This document shows, piece by piece, positions 52,101 through 60,290 of a stretch of DNA of 64,000 nucleotides. Position 1 is the first letter of the stretch, and every line of letters begins with the position of its first letter. Under the pieces are notes generated by a model, which did not search any database, was not told the DNA's origin, and saw only the letters and a list, made by a program, of their open reading frames with translations. The translations under genes were made by a program, and so were the position numbers. The DNA is taken from assembly GCA_963662155.1 (NCBI GenBank), contig OY759262.1, forward strand, positions 12,312,782-12,376,781, in the 5' to 3' direction. Source of the stretch: Lamellibrachia columna (Eukaryota > Annelida > Polychaeta > Sabellida > Siboglinidae).

Positions 52101-54454
52101 TAGTTAAGAACTGACTGACTGACTGACTTACTTACTTAGTGGCTCCTGCGTCTATAGACACGAGGCAGTCAAAGCATTCCAATAACTGCCAACACCAATA
52201 ATTTTGCATGTTTGCCGAGGACCTTGTGGAATGGGGGCTCCCAGAGGTCCGTGGCTCCCCAGGGGTCCATGGCTCCCCAGGGGTCCGTGGCTCCCAGGGG
52301 TCCGTGGCTCTGAGTCAGGGAATCTTGATGTAACAACAGAAATTAATGGACATGCACTAATGGTTCTAGAGACCACCGATCAAGAGAATCAAACAACACA
52401 GACTCACCTTCAAACTTCTCCAGTTGTCTGAAGCTGAGTTTCTCTGGGACAGTCTTCGGCGTTTTAACCATCTCCTCGAGGGAGACGCTGCGGGAGGGAG
52501 GCCGCCACATGCCCCCTCTATCTTCCCTCTGCCCTGCCCCCTCCACGCCTCCCACACTCCCATACCTCCTTCGCTTGGAGCCCTTCTTGTTCCGGCGGTT
52601 CTGGAGAGAGCGGGTGTGTTGGAGGGAGTCAGAGTGGGTGGAGGGTGGGGTGCTATCCCTGTTGTCTATCCCCACCCACGTGTTGTAGCGCGCCGTGAAC
52701 ACTTTCCCTCCTGTGTCACTCGACTTCTTCACCGAGTTGGTTGCCATCGCCGAAAAGTCAAATCGGATGTCATCGATGTCAGTTACATGCCTGCTGGTGG
52801 CGCCCTCTAAGCCAGAGTCGACTGACAGAACACGGTTCAACAATGGCGGCATCACGACGTCATTGTCGACAAGAATGTCACCACGTGATGACTTTTCAAT
52901 TTCAGAATCAGTAAGTTTGCGCTTAGCACTCACTCCATAAGCTGCTGACGTCGACATTTCAATCATTGACATGTGATGGTGGTGATTCTGACCCAGCACC
53001 CTAGATGTTGCCACTGGGTAAGAAACATCGATTGGCTTGTGAATGGCACTGTTAGTTTCAATATGATTCAAACTTGCTGATCTAACACTTAGCACAACTT
53101 TGCTCTGGGCACCTGCAGGCGCCTCCGGGTGGTGACAGTCAGCTATGTTCTTGCCGCCAAATGTTTCTCCTGTGCAACGTACATTGGCAGCCGATGTGTA
53201 AGGAGATTCAGTCTCTGTCAATGTCAAATGAGACTTTGCGTCGACAAAGACATCATCTGTGGGACTACACACAGAAGAACTGGGCTCACTACTGTTCCCA
53301 CGCATATTGTTCCTTAATCCCCCAGATTGTGAGGGAGATATACGGGTGTCATTATCCGTGGTAACCTGGCGAGGGTCTTTGGAAGAATGTGCTTTTTTAA
53401 TATGTTCCTTGTCTTGCCCATCAAATTCCTGGGAAGCATCCCTACATGATTTCCCTGTGGCTCCCATGGGAGTCTTAGTGAGGGATACTCCATACGATTC
53501 GACAGAGTACTTCTCCTGCCGTTCCTCAATCGGGGACAGCCCACAATCTTCCGGCACAACTTTGGGTGCCAGGTAGTCTTCCATCTCAGTGGGACGCGAC
53601 ACATTTACCTCCACACCCCCCGTGCTGCCCCCTGAGTGACATCTACCCCTCGGCCGAGTCTTCCCAGATTCCCATGGGGGAGAGTCAACCTTGAATACTG
53701 GGGAAGAACTAGTGACATTATTATCTGACTGAGACAATGGCTTCTGCTCGCACACAACTATGTGCGGTAATGACATGCCCAGAGTCTGTGCCGGCTCCTG
53801 GTGGCCATTGTCTAACATGAACGCTGACTTCGGTGATAAACGCAAACTCGTTGGCACAAGCTGTTCGCTACTCTTAGTGGCTGTTTCATCAGTAGCACTC
53901 ACTCCAATAGTCCTGTGAGGGGCTGTTCCAGAGTCTGCCTTCCCTCCCCTGTTAATCGGTGAATCTGTCAGGTGACATGGAATATTTTCCAGTGCTGCCT
54001 GCCCAGCCAGCCGCTGACTTCCGGGGCTGTCACACGATGTCTGCCATACACCTGAGAGGCTGTCACACCCCGTTCTAACAGTGCTGCACTGGGAACTGAG
54101 AGATGACGACAACGACACATTCTCCTTGTCGTTCTCATCCACTACAACACCACCTGGTGACTGCAGAAGCTTTGATGACTTCAATGGCTTGCTCACCCGC
54201 AGTGAAGCACTTTGACCTTTACGTTGCTTTGTTGCCGATGGTGACTGGGGAGAGTTTGATCGTTCACGCCCTCGCATGCGTGACTCGAGAGTCGACTGAG
54301 CCCGCCGAAACAACTTGTCCATCTTGCCGCGACCAGCACCACCTTGTGGTGGTGGTGGACACTGATCACTTCTCTTGCTTGCCACAAGCTGACTGTCCAC
54401 GCTGTGGTCAGTGGCTGCAGCCGCCGAGCTAGCTCGACTCTCCTGTTGACCCAT
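28118..54454 (-). CDS. FMN2: Formin, FMN2/cappuccino class (19 coding exons, 1512 aa)
   Basis: Actin nucleator and elongation factor: the FH2 dimer caps and builds barbed ends, FH1 delivers profilin-actin, and the tail of this class binds Spire. Coding exons (5' to 3', minus strand): 54454-52408, 51201-51026, 49654-49477, 49141-49077, 48431-47696, 47421-47325, 45650-45515, 43646-43559, 43035-42974, 42503-42424, 41442-41313, 40270-40198, 38706-38636, 36634-36454, 36132-36040, 35479-35428, 35293-35144, 34691-34601, 28150-28118. All junctions are GT-AG, phases agree, and the total is 4539 bases. Domains: disordered N-terminus 1-670 starting MGQQES (fits an N-myristoylation motif); FMN2-like helical segment about 675-770; coiled coil about 803-850; FH1 983-1054; FH2 about 1078-1470 with MKPLFWKKL, GKRSQAVGI and FGNYMN; basic tail 1472-1512. 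The start has Kozak ACCATGG. Exon boundaries are by eye; exon 2's donor (GTCAAT) is weakest. Confidence 0.95.
28268..28868. repeat. 47-bp tandem repeat with internal palindrome, about 12 copies (formin intron 18)
   Basis: Unit CACAGTCAACACAGTTTCAT followed by CATTGTTCACATGTGAGACA and ATGATGA. Most units can fold through TCATTGT/ACAATGA with CACATGTG at the centre; variants include CACATCTG and ATGATCA. Confidence 0.95.
28869..30435. other. Formin intron 18; possible MITE at 29527-29657
   Basis: No exon seen. CAGAGGAACCTCACCATTAA near 29532 and ACGAGGTTCTACTGT near 29638 form weak inverted ends around a CpG-containing core, suggesting a small MITE. Confidence 0.35.
30436..30842. repeat. 58-bp tandem repeat, 7 copies (formin intron 18)
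   Basis: Unit CCCCTTAGCAGACCTGGTCA ... CAACAACGCTAAGGTTTCAC. CCTTAGC and GCTAAGG within the unit are inverted repeats. Copies are almost identical. A related pair, CACTTCACCCCTGACAGACC, occurs at about 55075-55120. Confidence 0.96.
30843..31484. other. Formin intron 18, no feature recognised
   Basis: AT-rich intronic DNA. Confidence 0.5.
31487..32178. repeat. 36-bp tandem repeat, 19 nearly identical copies (formin intron 18)
   Basis: Unit CATGAATGTCCTATAATAAA followed by CACCATACTGTGTAAA. I see one substitution in the whole array (CATCATAC near 32090). The 36-bp unit keeps frames open on both strands (234-264 codons), which are artefacts. Confidence 0.98.
32179..34290. other. Formin intron 18; 25-bp triplicate at 32484-32562
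   Basis: AT-rich intronic DNA. TTTTAACATGATTGTCAGTA plus TTGTA is repeated three times near 32484-32562. No exon seen. Confidence 0.5.
34293..34571. repeat. 19-bp tandem repeat, about 14 copies (formin intron 18)
   Basis: Unit TACTGCTTTGAGGAACAGA with A/G variation at one site (CAGATACT or CAGGTACT). It ends about 30 bases downstream of the exon 18 donor. Confidence 0.96.
34601..34691 (-). CDS. FMN2: Formin exon 18: basic tail (Spire-interaction type)
   Basis: Encodes VKEAQQRVKQMKEEKR and SVSTTLTKGKKGL, corresponding to [20 protein letters not shown] of FMN2, the formin-Spire interaction tail. Donor GTATGT, phase 0. Read-through would add VCHRLSNL and stop. Confidence 0.92.
35144..35293 (-). 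CDS. FMN2: Formin exon 17: FH2 post region
   Basis: Encodes RFELCCLYFAIKPKPGEK and FFGLWISFCVDFKDYWK, matching MKPKLGEK...SSDFKDFWKKE of FMN2. Donor GTAAAG, phase 2. Confidence 0.95.
35428..35479 (-). CDS. FMN2: Formin exon 16: FH2
   Basis: 52 bases encoding ATVEIKEQEGNLDDSKK. Donor GTATTT splits an Arg codon completed by exon 17. Confidence 0.92.
35718..35926. repeat. 34-bp tandem repeat with palindrome, 6 copies (formin intron 15)
   Basis: Unit CAGCACTATTGTATCAGCAC followed by GATACAAACACTGC; each unit holds the hairpin TTGTATC-AGCAC-GATACAA. Confidence 0.94.
36040..36132 (-). CDS. FMN2: Formin exon 15: FH2
   Basis: Encodes VCIKRMSQVIQESAADSAEP and FKSHMMQFVDR. Donor GTTAGT, phase 1. Confidence 0.92.
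36454..36634 (-). CDS. FMN2: Formin exon 14: FH2
   Basis: Encodes DNSSNLLRYLVAQYVR ... VLPLPEPSDI ... VEQELKKVAASLQ. Acceptor GCTCGTAG, donor GTAAAA, phase 1. Confidence 0.95.
37024..38376. repeat. 20-bp minisatellite, about 67 copies (formin intron 13)
   Basis: Unit AATGCACTGAATGGCAAGGG with frequent T for C (AATGTACTG) and 19- and 21-bp length variants. The CTGATTTGCAAGGG and CTGAATAGCAGGG variants recur in blocks, indicating local segment duplication. It occupies most of a 2-kb intron; minus-strand frames up to 460 codons are artefacts. Confidence 0.97.
38377..40197. other. Formin introns 12-13; hairpin-element relic and SINE-like segment
   Basis: Apart from exon 13, 38495-38530 resembles the interior of the 4832-5062 element. 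About 39745-39975 begins CACAGTGGCTTAACTGGTTT and contains AGAGTTTGACCC, the A- and B-box-like spacing of a tRNA-derived SINE. Confidence 0.4.
38636..38706 (-). CDS. FMN2: Formin exon 13: FH2
   Basis: Encodes GTARGQADGFDLEILAKLRD and VKSR; matches [20 protein letters not shown]. Donor GTAAGT, phase 0. Confidence 0.95.
40198..40270 (-). CDS. FMN2: Formin exon 12: FH2 core
   Basis: Encodes VQEILGLVLTFGNYMNG, the most conserved FH2 signature (GNYMN). Donor GTGGGT, phase 1. Confidence 0.96.
40469..40924. mobile_element. MITE-like element, about 455 bp, AATTGG-rich (formin intron 11)
   Basis: Ends CAGACTTGGGGTCAGTTACA (left) and GTAATTGACCCCAGTCTG (right) are inverted. The interior is rich in ATTGGAATTGG and TGTAATTG repeats. 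The CAG-starting ends suggest a hAT-type non-autonomous element. No clean target-site duplication was found. Confidence 0.6.
41313..41442 (-). CDS. FMN2: Formin exon 11: FH2
   Basis: Encodes FLYDVSEIPCSAERCFCMIF and QSTFNETLSSVEHRL, closely matching FMN2 [20 protein letters not shown]. Donor GTTGGT, phase 0. Confidence 0.95.
42424..42503 (-). CDS. FMN2: Formin exon 10: FH2
   Basis: Encodes RPEPQELAKIKRHLE ... LDRPEQ. Donor GTAAGC splits the final Gln codon, and exon 11 supplies G, restoring PEQFLYDV. Confidence 0.93.
42762..42930. repeat. (GGGA)n purine tract (formin intron 9)
   Basis: About 170 bp of GGGAGA/GGGGGA units on the plus strand, a polypyrimidine (TCCC)n run in the transcript, starting about 40 bases after the exon 9 donor. 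It could form G-quadruplex on the non-transcript strand. Confidence 0.93.
42974..43035 (-). CDS. FMN2: Formin exon 9: FH2
   Basis: 62 bases encoding LLEWDTSLLPLEKLQALYEQ, matching VVDLETLQALYEN of FMN2. Donor GTCAGT, phase 0. Confidence 0.93.
43559..43646 (-). CDS. FMN2: Formin exon 8: FH2 knob
   Basis: Encodes VAKLLDGKRSQAVGIFLSSL. The SQAVGI motif contains the Ile known in other formins to be needed for actin assembly (from memory), here at about residue 1160. Donor GTAGGA, phase 1. Confidence 0.95.
43877..45133. mobile_element. Non-autonomous DNA element with about 146-bp inverted repeats (formin intron 7)
   Basis: 43994-44139 and 44971-45116 are inverted repeats with few mismatches (left includes GGCAATACCCAACCCGAAGT). 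Outer tips CTACAGATTAAAAG (43877) and CTTTTAATCTGTAG (45120) also pair. About 100 bp of extra sequence separates tip and arm only on the left, an apparent insertion. The interior (about 830 bp) lacks a transposase frame. Confidence 0.75.
45515..45650 (-). CDS. FMN2: Formin exon 7: FH2 lasso/linker
   Basis: Encodes AQTILWEDLEEVEMNLDEFD and a Lys-rich linker ending KTKE; matches the LIWEKIEE region of FMN2. Donor GTAACA, phase 0. Confidence 0.93.
45700..46597. other. Formin intron 6; decayed inverted-repeat element near 46285-46580
   Basis: ATGACCTGACACAG near 46296 pairs with CTGTGTCAGGTCAT near 46370. GTTGCATCACATTGTGTCGC near 46551 resembles GTTGGATGTGTCGCACTGTG near 46350, so two related hairpin elements may be nested. 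The remainder is AT-rich. Confidence 0.45.
46598..46868. repeat. 54-bp tandem repeat, 5 copies (formin intron 6)
   Basis: Unit AAGGACATGTATGGCAGTAT followed by AAAGAGGGTGAGGATCCACT and CCAACTGGAGGAAG. The 18-codon in-frame repeat is open in several frames and is probably not coding. Confidence 0.95.
47175..47319. repeat. 15/19-bp tandem repeat abutting the exon 6 donor
   Basis: Unit AACGAGGAGCAGTAT, some copies extended to AACGAGGAGCAGTATGT. On the transcript strand it starts within about six bases of the exon 6 splice donor. Confidence 0.93.
47325..47421 (-). CDS. FMN2: Formin exon 6: FH2 lasso
   Basis: Encodes SPMKPLFWKKLQ, the start of FH2 with the conserved MKPLxW. Donor GTACAT is followed within about six bases by a minisatellite. 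Phase 2. Confidence 0.93.
47696..48431 (-). CDS. FMN2: Formin exon 5: coiled coil and FH1
   Basis: Starts RQHEVTVTDLKGQLLDVERD (coiled coil), then an acidic Ser/Thr-rich linker. The proline-rich FH1 spans about residues 983-1054, with runs of 5-9 prolines separated by GGV, RGV, LGGV or GSG. Donor GTAAGT, phase 1. Glycine-rich antisense frames here are artefacts. Confidence 0.95.
48432..49076. other. Formin intron 4, no feature recognised
   Basis: AT-rich intronic DNA with no array. Confidence 0.6.
49077..49141 (-). CDS. FMN2: Formin exon 4: coiled-coil start
   Basis: 65 bases, acceptor GTTTCAG, donor GTGAGT. Encodes VSELRRLMARELDCIK, a heptad-like helix continued by exon 5. Confidence 0.85.
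49477..49654 (-). CDS. FMN2: Formin exon 3
   Basis: Acceptor TTGTTTCAG. SDCMYLWAHSEP resembles QLYTWAAVSQP of FMN2. The remainder is acidic linker. Donor GTGGGG, phase 1. Confidence 0.85.
49934..50795. repeat. 21-bp tandem repeat, 41 copies, two variants (formin intron 2)
   Basis: Unit ACTAATGACACTGTATAGCA plus C. Units differ almost only by G or C at one site (TATAGG or TATAGC). Open frames of 294-341 codons on both strands are artefacts of the 21-bp length. Confidence 0.98.
51026..51201 (-). CDS. FMN2: Formin exon 2: conserved helical segment
   Basis: Acceptor CCCACAG. Encodes HMLVSWIMSTF ... FCSHLLAAGVIRR, matching by eye the FMN2 segment ending FCSRIIAMGL. Ends phase 0 at AAG before GTCAAT, a weak donor fixed by the frame of exon 3. 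Confidence 0.85.
51202..52407. other. Formin intron 1; short repeats at 51240-51370 and 52234-52310
   Basis: Degenerate 55- to 60-bp units (CAGGACATCAGCATGTGA-like) follow exon 2's acceptor side, and an 18-bp GGGGTCCATGGCTCCCCA array lies near 52234-52310. CTGACTGACTGACTTACTTACTTAG near 52115 resembles a LINE 3' tail. Confidence 0.5.
52408..54454 (-). CDS. FMN2: Formin exon 1: disordered N-terminus
   Basis: 682 codons plus one base. Ser/Pro/Asp-rich with basic patches (LFRRAQSTLESRMRGRERSN, residues about 50-69, and KRRRYGS near the end) and CPPPP near the start. The last residues SFRQLEKFE begin the conserved helical segment. Donor GTGAGT, phase 1. Confidence 0.93.
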
Positions 54455-54509
54455 GGTCTGGCTGTGAACACTGATCAGCTCTTGGACATGGCCAAATGCT
54501 ACTTAGTGG
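54455..54509 (-). other. Formin 5'UTR segment with upstream splice acceptor
   Basis: On the minus strand GTTTTTCCTTCCAG ends at 54510, a strong acceptor 55 bases before the ATG. The 5'UTR probably continues in an upstream exon. Confidence 0.5.
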
Positions 54510-55226
54510 CTGGAAGGAAAAACAGACAGTGTGAAAGACACTGGGCATTGATTTTTTATGGCCGAGATTATTATAGTTTACCAGTACTGTCAGTGGCATA
54601 AAATTATGTCTTATATCAAAAATATTATTATTTATCAACACTAGGCAGAATGTGGTACATCATATCGCAGAATTTATGATTTGATCACAACTACACAGTC
54701 GGTGGTACACAAATGTATTGGCATTGTTTTAATTTCTGTAATACAAATTAACTTTTACATTTTTGTAAAATACATTTACTCTCATCTTGTCATTTTTAAT
54801 GTTTAAGATTTCTTTGATATTTTATACAAATCAATATTTTATTACTTTTTATTTTTACAAATATATTAATACGTTTTCTAGCATGTGCTATAGCTAAATA
54901 CATAAGTTGTATTCATTTTGAAAATGGTGTTGTGTTGTAATTAGTAGGAAAAAGAACGTGGTAAAAAGTCCCAGCTTTACAACCTACTTGTAAAAAGTTC
55001 AAGAGGTAAATTATGAATATTTTTATATAGTGTGGTATCCACACAGTGTCTAGGACCACTAAAAACGTGTTACACTTCACCCCTGACAGACCTGTTTACA
55101 CTTCACCCCTGACAGACCTGTTCATTTGGCACCACAACACCAACTCGATTTGGCAATATTCAGCCACACTGCAATAACTGCATGACTGCTATTCCTTTGC
55201 ATAAATCCACCACAGTCATTTATACA
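54510..55226. other. Probable formin first intron, no gene
   Basis: AT-rich DNA. CACTTCACCCCTGACAGACC is repeated twice at about 55075-55120. Confidence 0.45.
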
Positions 55227-55378
55227 GCTGAGTGAACTGGGGCAACGTTGAGTGAACTGGGGCAACGTTGAGTGAACTGGGGCAATGTTGAGTGAACTTG
55301 GGCAACGTTGAGTGAACTGGGGCAACGTTGAGTGAACAGGGGCAACTTTAAGTGAACTGGGGCAACGTTGAGTGAACA
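55227..55378. repeat. 20-bp tandem repeat, about 7 copies
   Basis: Unit GAGTGAACTGGGGCAACGTT with minor variants. Confidence 0.94.
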
Positions 55379-55574
55379 AAACTGTTCAGGCTTCAATCGG
55401 CAGCAAGAGAAGTCAAACCTGGTTGTCTCAAGAGTCCAGTGCAATACTATGCCCCCATTTAGGTTGAAAAGGGAAGTATCAGGATAATTACACTTGAATG
55501 ACTACCCTGGGTACTCCTTTTCTAGACCAACAATGTCTGCAGCCCATTATCCATTATCCAGCTCATTATCCATA

Positions 55575-55760
55575 CTGATAGGAATAAGTTCTTCAAACTT
55601 AAAGAAGACAGTAGAACCTGAGGACACAAAGTAGAACATGAGAAAGTACTCATTTTCACAGAGGGTGATAAATGAATGGAACAAACTGTCAAATGATTGT
55701 GTTAATGCTAGTTGTGTGCATATATTTTTAAATAAAATTGACAGAGAGGCTTCCTTGTCG
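55575..55760 (+). pseudogene. LINE reverse transcriptase C-terminal fragment
   Basis: The plus strand reads MRKYSFSQRVINEWNKLSND then CVNASCVHIFLNKIDRE. This is the usual C-terminal signature of jockey/CR1-like LINE ORF2 (RKYSFSQRxxNxWNxLP...FKxxLD). An in-frame TAG lies three codons before the M at 55638 and the rest of ORF2 is missing. It lies antisense to the formin in its 5' region. Confidence 0.7.
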
Positions 55761-55806
55761 ACTTGCCATCTGGAACTTGTAGTTATGGATGGCAATCTTA
55801 CTAAAT

Positions 55807-56024
55807 CTTGTTCTTGTTAAATCATAATGCACCAGTGCAGTGATACTAACTTGTTCTTGTTAAATCATAATGCACCAGTGCAGTGACACTAACTTGTTCT
55901 TGTTAAATCATAATGCACCAGTGCAGTGATACTAACTTGTTCTTGTTAAATCATAATGCACCAGTGCAGTGATACTAACTTGTTCTTGTTAAATCATAAT
56001 GCACCAGTGCAGTGATACTAACTT
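55807..56024. repeat. 43-bp tandem repeat, 5 copies
   Basis: Unit TTGTTCTTGTTAAATCATAA followed by TGCACCAGTGCAGTGATACT and AAC. It begins where the LINE fragment ends, so it may derive from the element's 3' end. GCACCAGTGC is an internal palindrome. Confidence 0.94.
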
Positions 56025-57645
56025 AGACTGGCTACAATAAAATGGAAACATGATATGTGGCTTAATAGGTACTTTACAAAAATAACTAAGTGCCTGCAGT
56101 TGCCATGGTTTTAGCCATAGTTCACCATTTATTTTATACGTTCTACCAATACTTTCAAACACTGTTGTTGTATATCTTTAAAATGAAGATTAACTAGATT
56201 CTGCCCTGAAATCTATTTACATTGACACTGGCAATGTTTGTGAAAGCTATCAATTAGTAACCAACTGCATCCAAGTGCTGGGAATGTAGCAAAATAAATA
56301 TTTGTTATGGCTGAACTAAAGTATATTAACTGGTGTAGAGTTCAATCAAGCTGAAATGAAACTGTTATACTTTATTGACATGGCTGATTAAAAGTCTGGC
56401 CTCAGATCATGAAGCCAGTGTGGAAGTCCCTGAGCTATAATGGCACTGTTGAATTAACTTGACATTTTCATTACCCAGTAGTCACTCACAGAGCAATGTT
56501 TCCACCCAGATTAGTCCAAGAAACATACTAGCAAGCTGGTCAAATTTAGACAAGATATGTTCACACAAAATCAAATCATTCAACCATGAGGCAACTGCCA
56601 GATTCACAATTAACATAGTACATCCTTTGTGACAATTTCAGAAAATTTTGCAATTTGATGTGTGGAAATAATGGAATTCTGCTCATCTGAAGGTATTTTT
56701 CAGAGTATCATATATCTATTAAAAACATTCTTGCTGTGAAAAACATGCGATTTAAAGAATATTTAGCAAAAATTAAGAAACAATATGACAACTGACACTG
56801 GTATTATATACACATTTCAGTTTATAAAACACAGGTCTGTCATAATTAGACCATCATGTTTCATAACATAACACAGCTGCAGTTGGACTCAATGGTGTGA
56901 CTCCTCGGGTAAGGGATTTCTTAAAAAGCTGGCTTTACATGAAGAACTGACCTTAGATGTCATGCCTTACCTAAAAAATGTGTTCAAAGTTACACATATT
57001 GTTAATAAAACTTGTTGACAGTTTCTTTATTGATGTAGACGCTTTCATACATTTGCATGGTCTTTTTAATCTCGCCATCTACTACATATATAGTTAAACT
57101 AATAACACTAGTGGTAACGTTTATCACAGTTAGGGACATCAGCAACAATAGTGAACTTCTAGAGGACATATTTCATAACTTTTATATTTTCATAACTTTG
57201 TACAACCTAAAACTGTTGTGGCATACATAAAAACAAGCAGCAGCAGCAGAGCTCTATAAATAGTCTCTACATACTAGACAAATGTCAACGTCAACACAGC
57301 AGGGAGTTTACAGCAGTTGTGTCCCAAATTGTGTGGGGTAGCTAATTAGTAGCTAACCCCAATTTTTTTTTTTTAAATCATATTTTAAATGTTCAAGGAT
57401 AGGGAAATGCCTTAAAATGCAAACATATATTTTGTTCAAAAATATTCAATGACCCCACCCACCCCACTGAAAGCTACCACTTCTTAACACCGGATGCTAA
57501 AAATTGCTGAATTTTGACAACCCCCAACAAAATATCCTGGATATTCATCTGAGTTTGCTACAAGAGCAACTCACAGATTCTTGCAAAACCCAGTTAGCCT
57601 TAAGACCGTTGTCACCTGGCTATCAATCCACATAAGTTGTTAGTC
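56025..57645. other. No feature recognised
   Basis: AT-rich, CpG-poor DNA, probably formin first intron. Confidence 0.5.
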
Positions 57646-57651
57646 TTCTTA

Positions 57652-57960
57652 CCTTCATTGTGTCTACACAGATGTGACGTCAATGATGACAAAAATTAAA
57701 ACTTAATGCTTAAAATTTCCACACCATATAGGCCCCACCCAGTCACCAGCAGACTCCCAAAAGTCAAATATATCCGCCCGGCAGTCAGTCCCCGGAGGTG
57801 ACTGCAGTCAGCTGTAGAAGGAAGCAGCTCAACTAGTGTGCCTGGGTTTGTATTTCTGGCAGTGACATGATTCACTGTAGGCTGCACTTGCTTGAAAGCC
57901 AGTGAAATCATGTCAGGACAAGTCAGCAGCCTCATACAACAAGCCAGCTCCATACAGGCT
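57652..57960 (-). promoter_or_regulatory. Candidate alternative 5' exon of the formin with CRE-like TGACGTCA
   Basis: On the minus strand ACAATGAAG is followed by a good donor GTAAGAAG at about 57652. TGACGTCA lies some 20 bases upstream. It could splice to the acceptor at 54510. No transcript evidence; the block to about 57960 may instead be an interspersed repeat. Confidence 0.25.
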
Positions 57961-60290
57961 GGCTGCTGGCCTTTGTGTGGTGCTGATCAAAAGATTGTGT
58001 TGTGTTTACATGCAGCAGGCCCTCAGTGACATAATCACTTGAACACAAGTTGATGATTTCCATTCTGACCAATGTATATTTGCATGTATGCAAAGCTCCT
58101 GAGAGCAATCTTGATTGGTATAAATATTTGTTATCATTATTAGTACAAGACAAAACAACCAGTGCAGATGACAGTAAGACAATATTTAAAATATACAATG
58201 TCTACTATATTGACTACATGAATATTCATGCTATTATTATAATACTATCTCCTTAATAACTATTATTTTAATTGTTCTCTTTGTGTTTGCTTCCTTATTT
58301 AAAGCATCCTTCAGATGTTATGGGATAGACTATAGGATATTTTCATTTAAAATAAAATTGAGACAAATAATTAAAATGTATCTTCATTTAGTACTTAACT
58401 AAAGCCTGTATCTTCATTTAGTACTTAACTAAAGCATGTATCTTCATATCTATCCAACTGAAACAATGCAGGTAAACTGTGGAGGGTACAACCTTTGTCA
58501 CCAATAGGACAGATATGAGACATTAACAATAAGGCATGACACATTAAAATTAAAAATCTCAGCTCAACATAATAATTAATACCTTATTAGTCTTGATCTT
58601 AATCTCAATGGTTAGTGTTATCAATTAGAATAATCAGTTTAACTGTTGCATAAGTAACTGTTTGCATACTGTGTTTTCAACAGTGATGAACTGAACATAT
58701 TTTATTGGATTAAATATCTGACAAATTGTTACTGTTAACTAAACAAATAATGTTGATATACACATACACACACTATTTTAACAACACTGTTTCATGAATA
58801 TGCATTTTGCAGCAAAATAACTGTGACTTTGTACTCTAAGTAAATAAATGTTTGTATCGTGATATCACAAAAAAAAACATTTTAAAGAAACTTATATTGT
58901 TTTCAATCAGATACTTATTTTTAGGATTTAGAGAACCTCTGCATTACTGTGTAGTGGTCCTATAATGAACTTGCAAATAGTCGGTTCTCATATTACTAAC
59001 AACATTCAGCCTCATCAAGGCGTGACACACATAATTTACATTTTAATTCAATTTCAATATCAAATTTCATGTAAAATTTATTCCCTTTGTAATCTGTGTT
59101 TTACCCGTTTTGAAGAGTAATGTTTTATCGTACTGCCTAAATGCAGGGACACTACTATAATGTTAGCCAAAGACAATTTTGCCTGACTTCTGTAAAATAT
59201 TCCCTCAGATTCACATTCATGGTAGCACTGGGCCAGTGTCGTAACATGACAGAAAACAATTAAAAGTCTAATAATACACTATCAGGAACCCCTAAAGGAA
59301 GAAAAAAAGAGGACTGCCCAGTGAGACATAGAACAGAGCTGAAGAAGATGAGCTACACTTGGAATTAAATAACAACGATAGCACAGGTGGAGGACTTTTG
59401 TAGACGGCCATACTCCCAGTGAACAAACTGGCCTAAGTAAGTCAGTAAGTAATACATTATCAATGTGTCCAAATTTATAGAAAGTATATTTTTTTGTAAA
59501 GCTAAGTCCATTATAATGCCTTCATAGTGCAATAATTCAGTACATGTGAGCAAGTTTCATTAAATCAATCATTAAAACTCCATCATTAAATGATCTAGCC
59601 TATCATGAATCCGGTTTGTTGATGTATTTATATGTAGTATGTGAATAGTTTAAGTAATATCCACAGTCGGTTTAATAAAAAAGTGCATATTTTTGTTCAA
59701 ATCATCAAAAGAATTTAGTTTAGTCCTCAGATCTTGTAAGGCTGAAAACAGTGGATATCCAGTGTATGGGAAGGACACTATCTTTTGTAGTGATACATGC
59801 AGTCCAGCATCACACATGATTAGCATGTGTTTTCTTGATGGTGAAAAATGGCTCAAACTGCAGAAAAGGCCACCTCAAAGATACAGAAGGCTATAAGAAA
59901 TTTAATAATCTGAACAAAGTCTTCAAAAAACCAGATTGAAAGATACACTGTGTGTTTAAACAGAGGAATATTTCCCAGTGTAAGGAAACCTTAAAAAAAC
60001 GTTCTTACTAGAAGGGTAGTTGTAAATTCTAATATAATATTTTATATAGAACAACACTTTATTTTATTTACTAAGTTAAGTAGAATATGCCAATTTGTAG
60101 AAAGTGGGAAGATAGTAGAAAGGCTAGAATTCATTGAAATACTGAACACATATTTAATATAATGCATGGGTTATCTACCTGCATACAATCAATGATTCTT
60201 GCTTGTCAAATGTATCATTGTCATTGACAGTCATTGTCATCGAATTAGCTCATGTCCATGCAATCTATCAATTAATTAATATAAGCGAAA
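57961..60290. other. CpG-poor non-coding DNA; LINE 3'-tail-like segment near 59285-59455
   Basis: A 30-bp motif, GTATCTTCATTTAGTACTTA-like, is repeated at 58380-58440. Around 59330-59450 the text ends CTAAGTAAGTCAGTAAGTAA, like a LINE 3' end. No exon seen. Confidence 0.35.
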
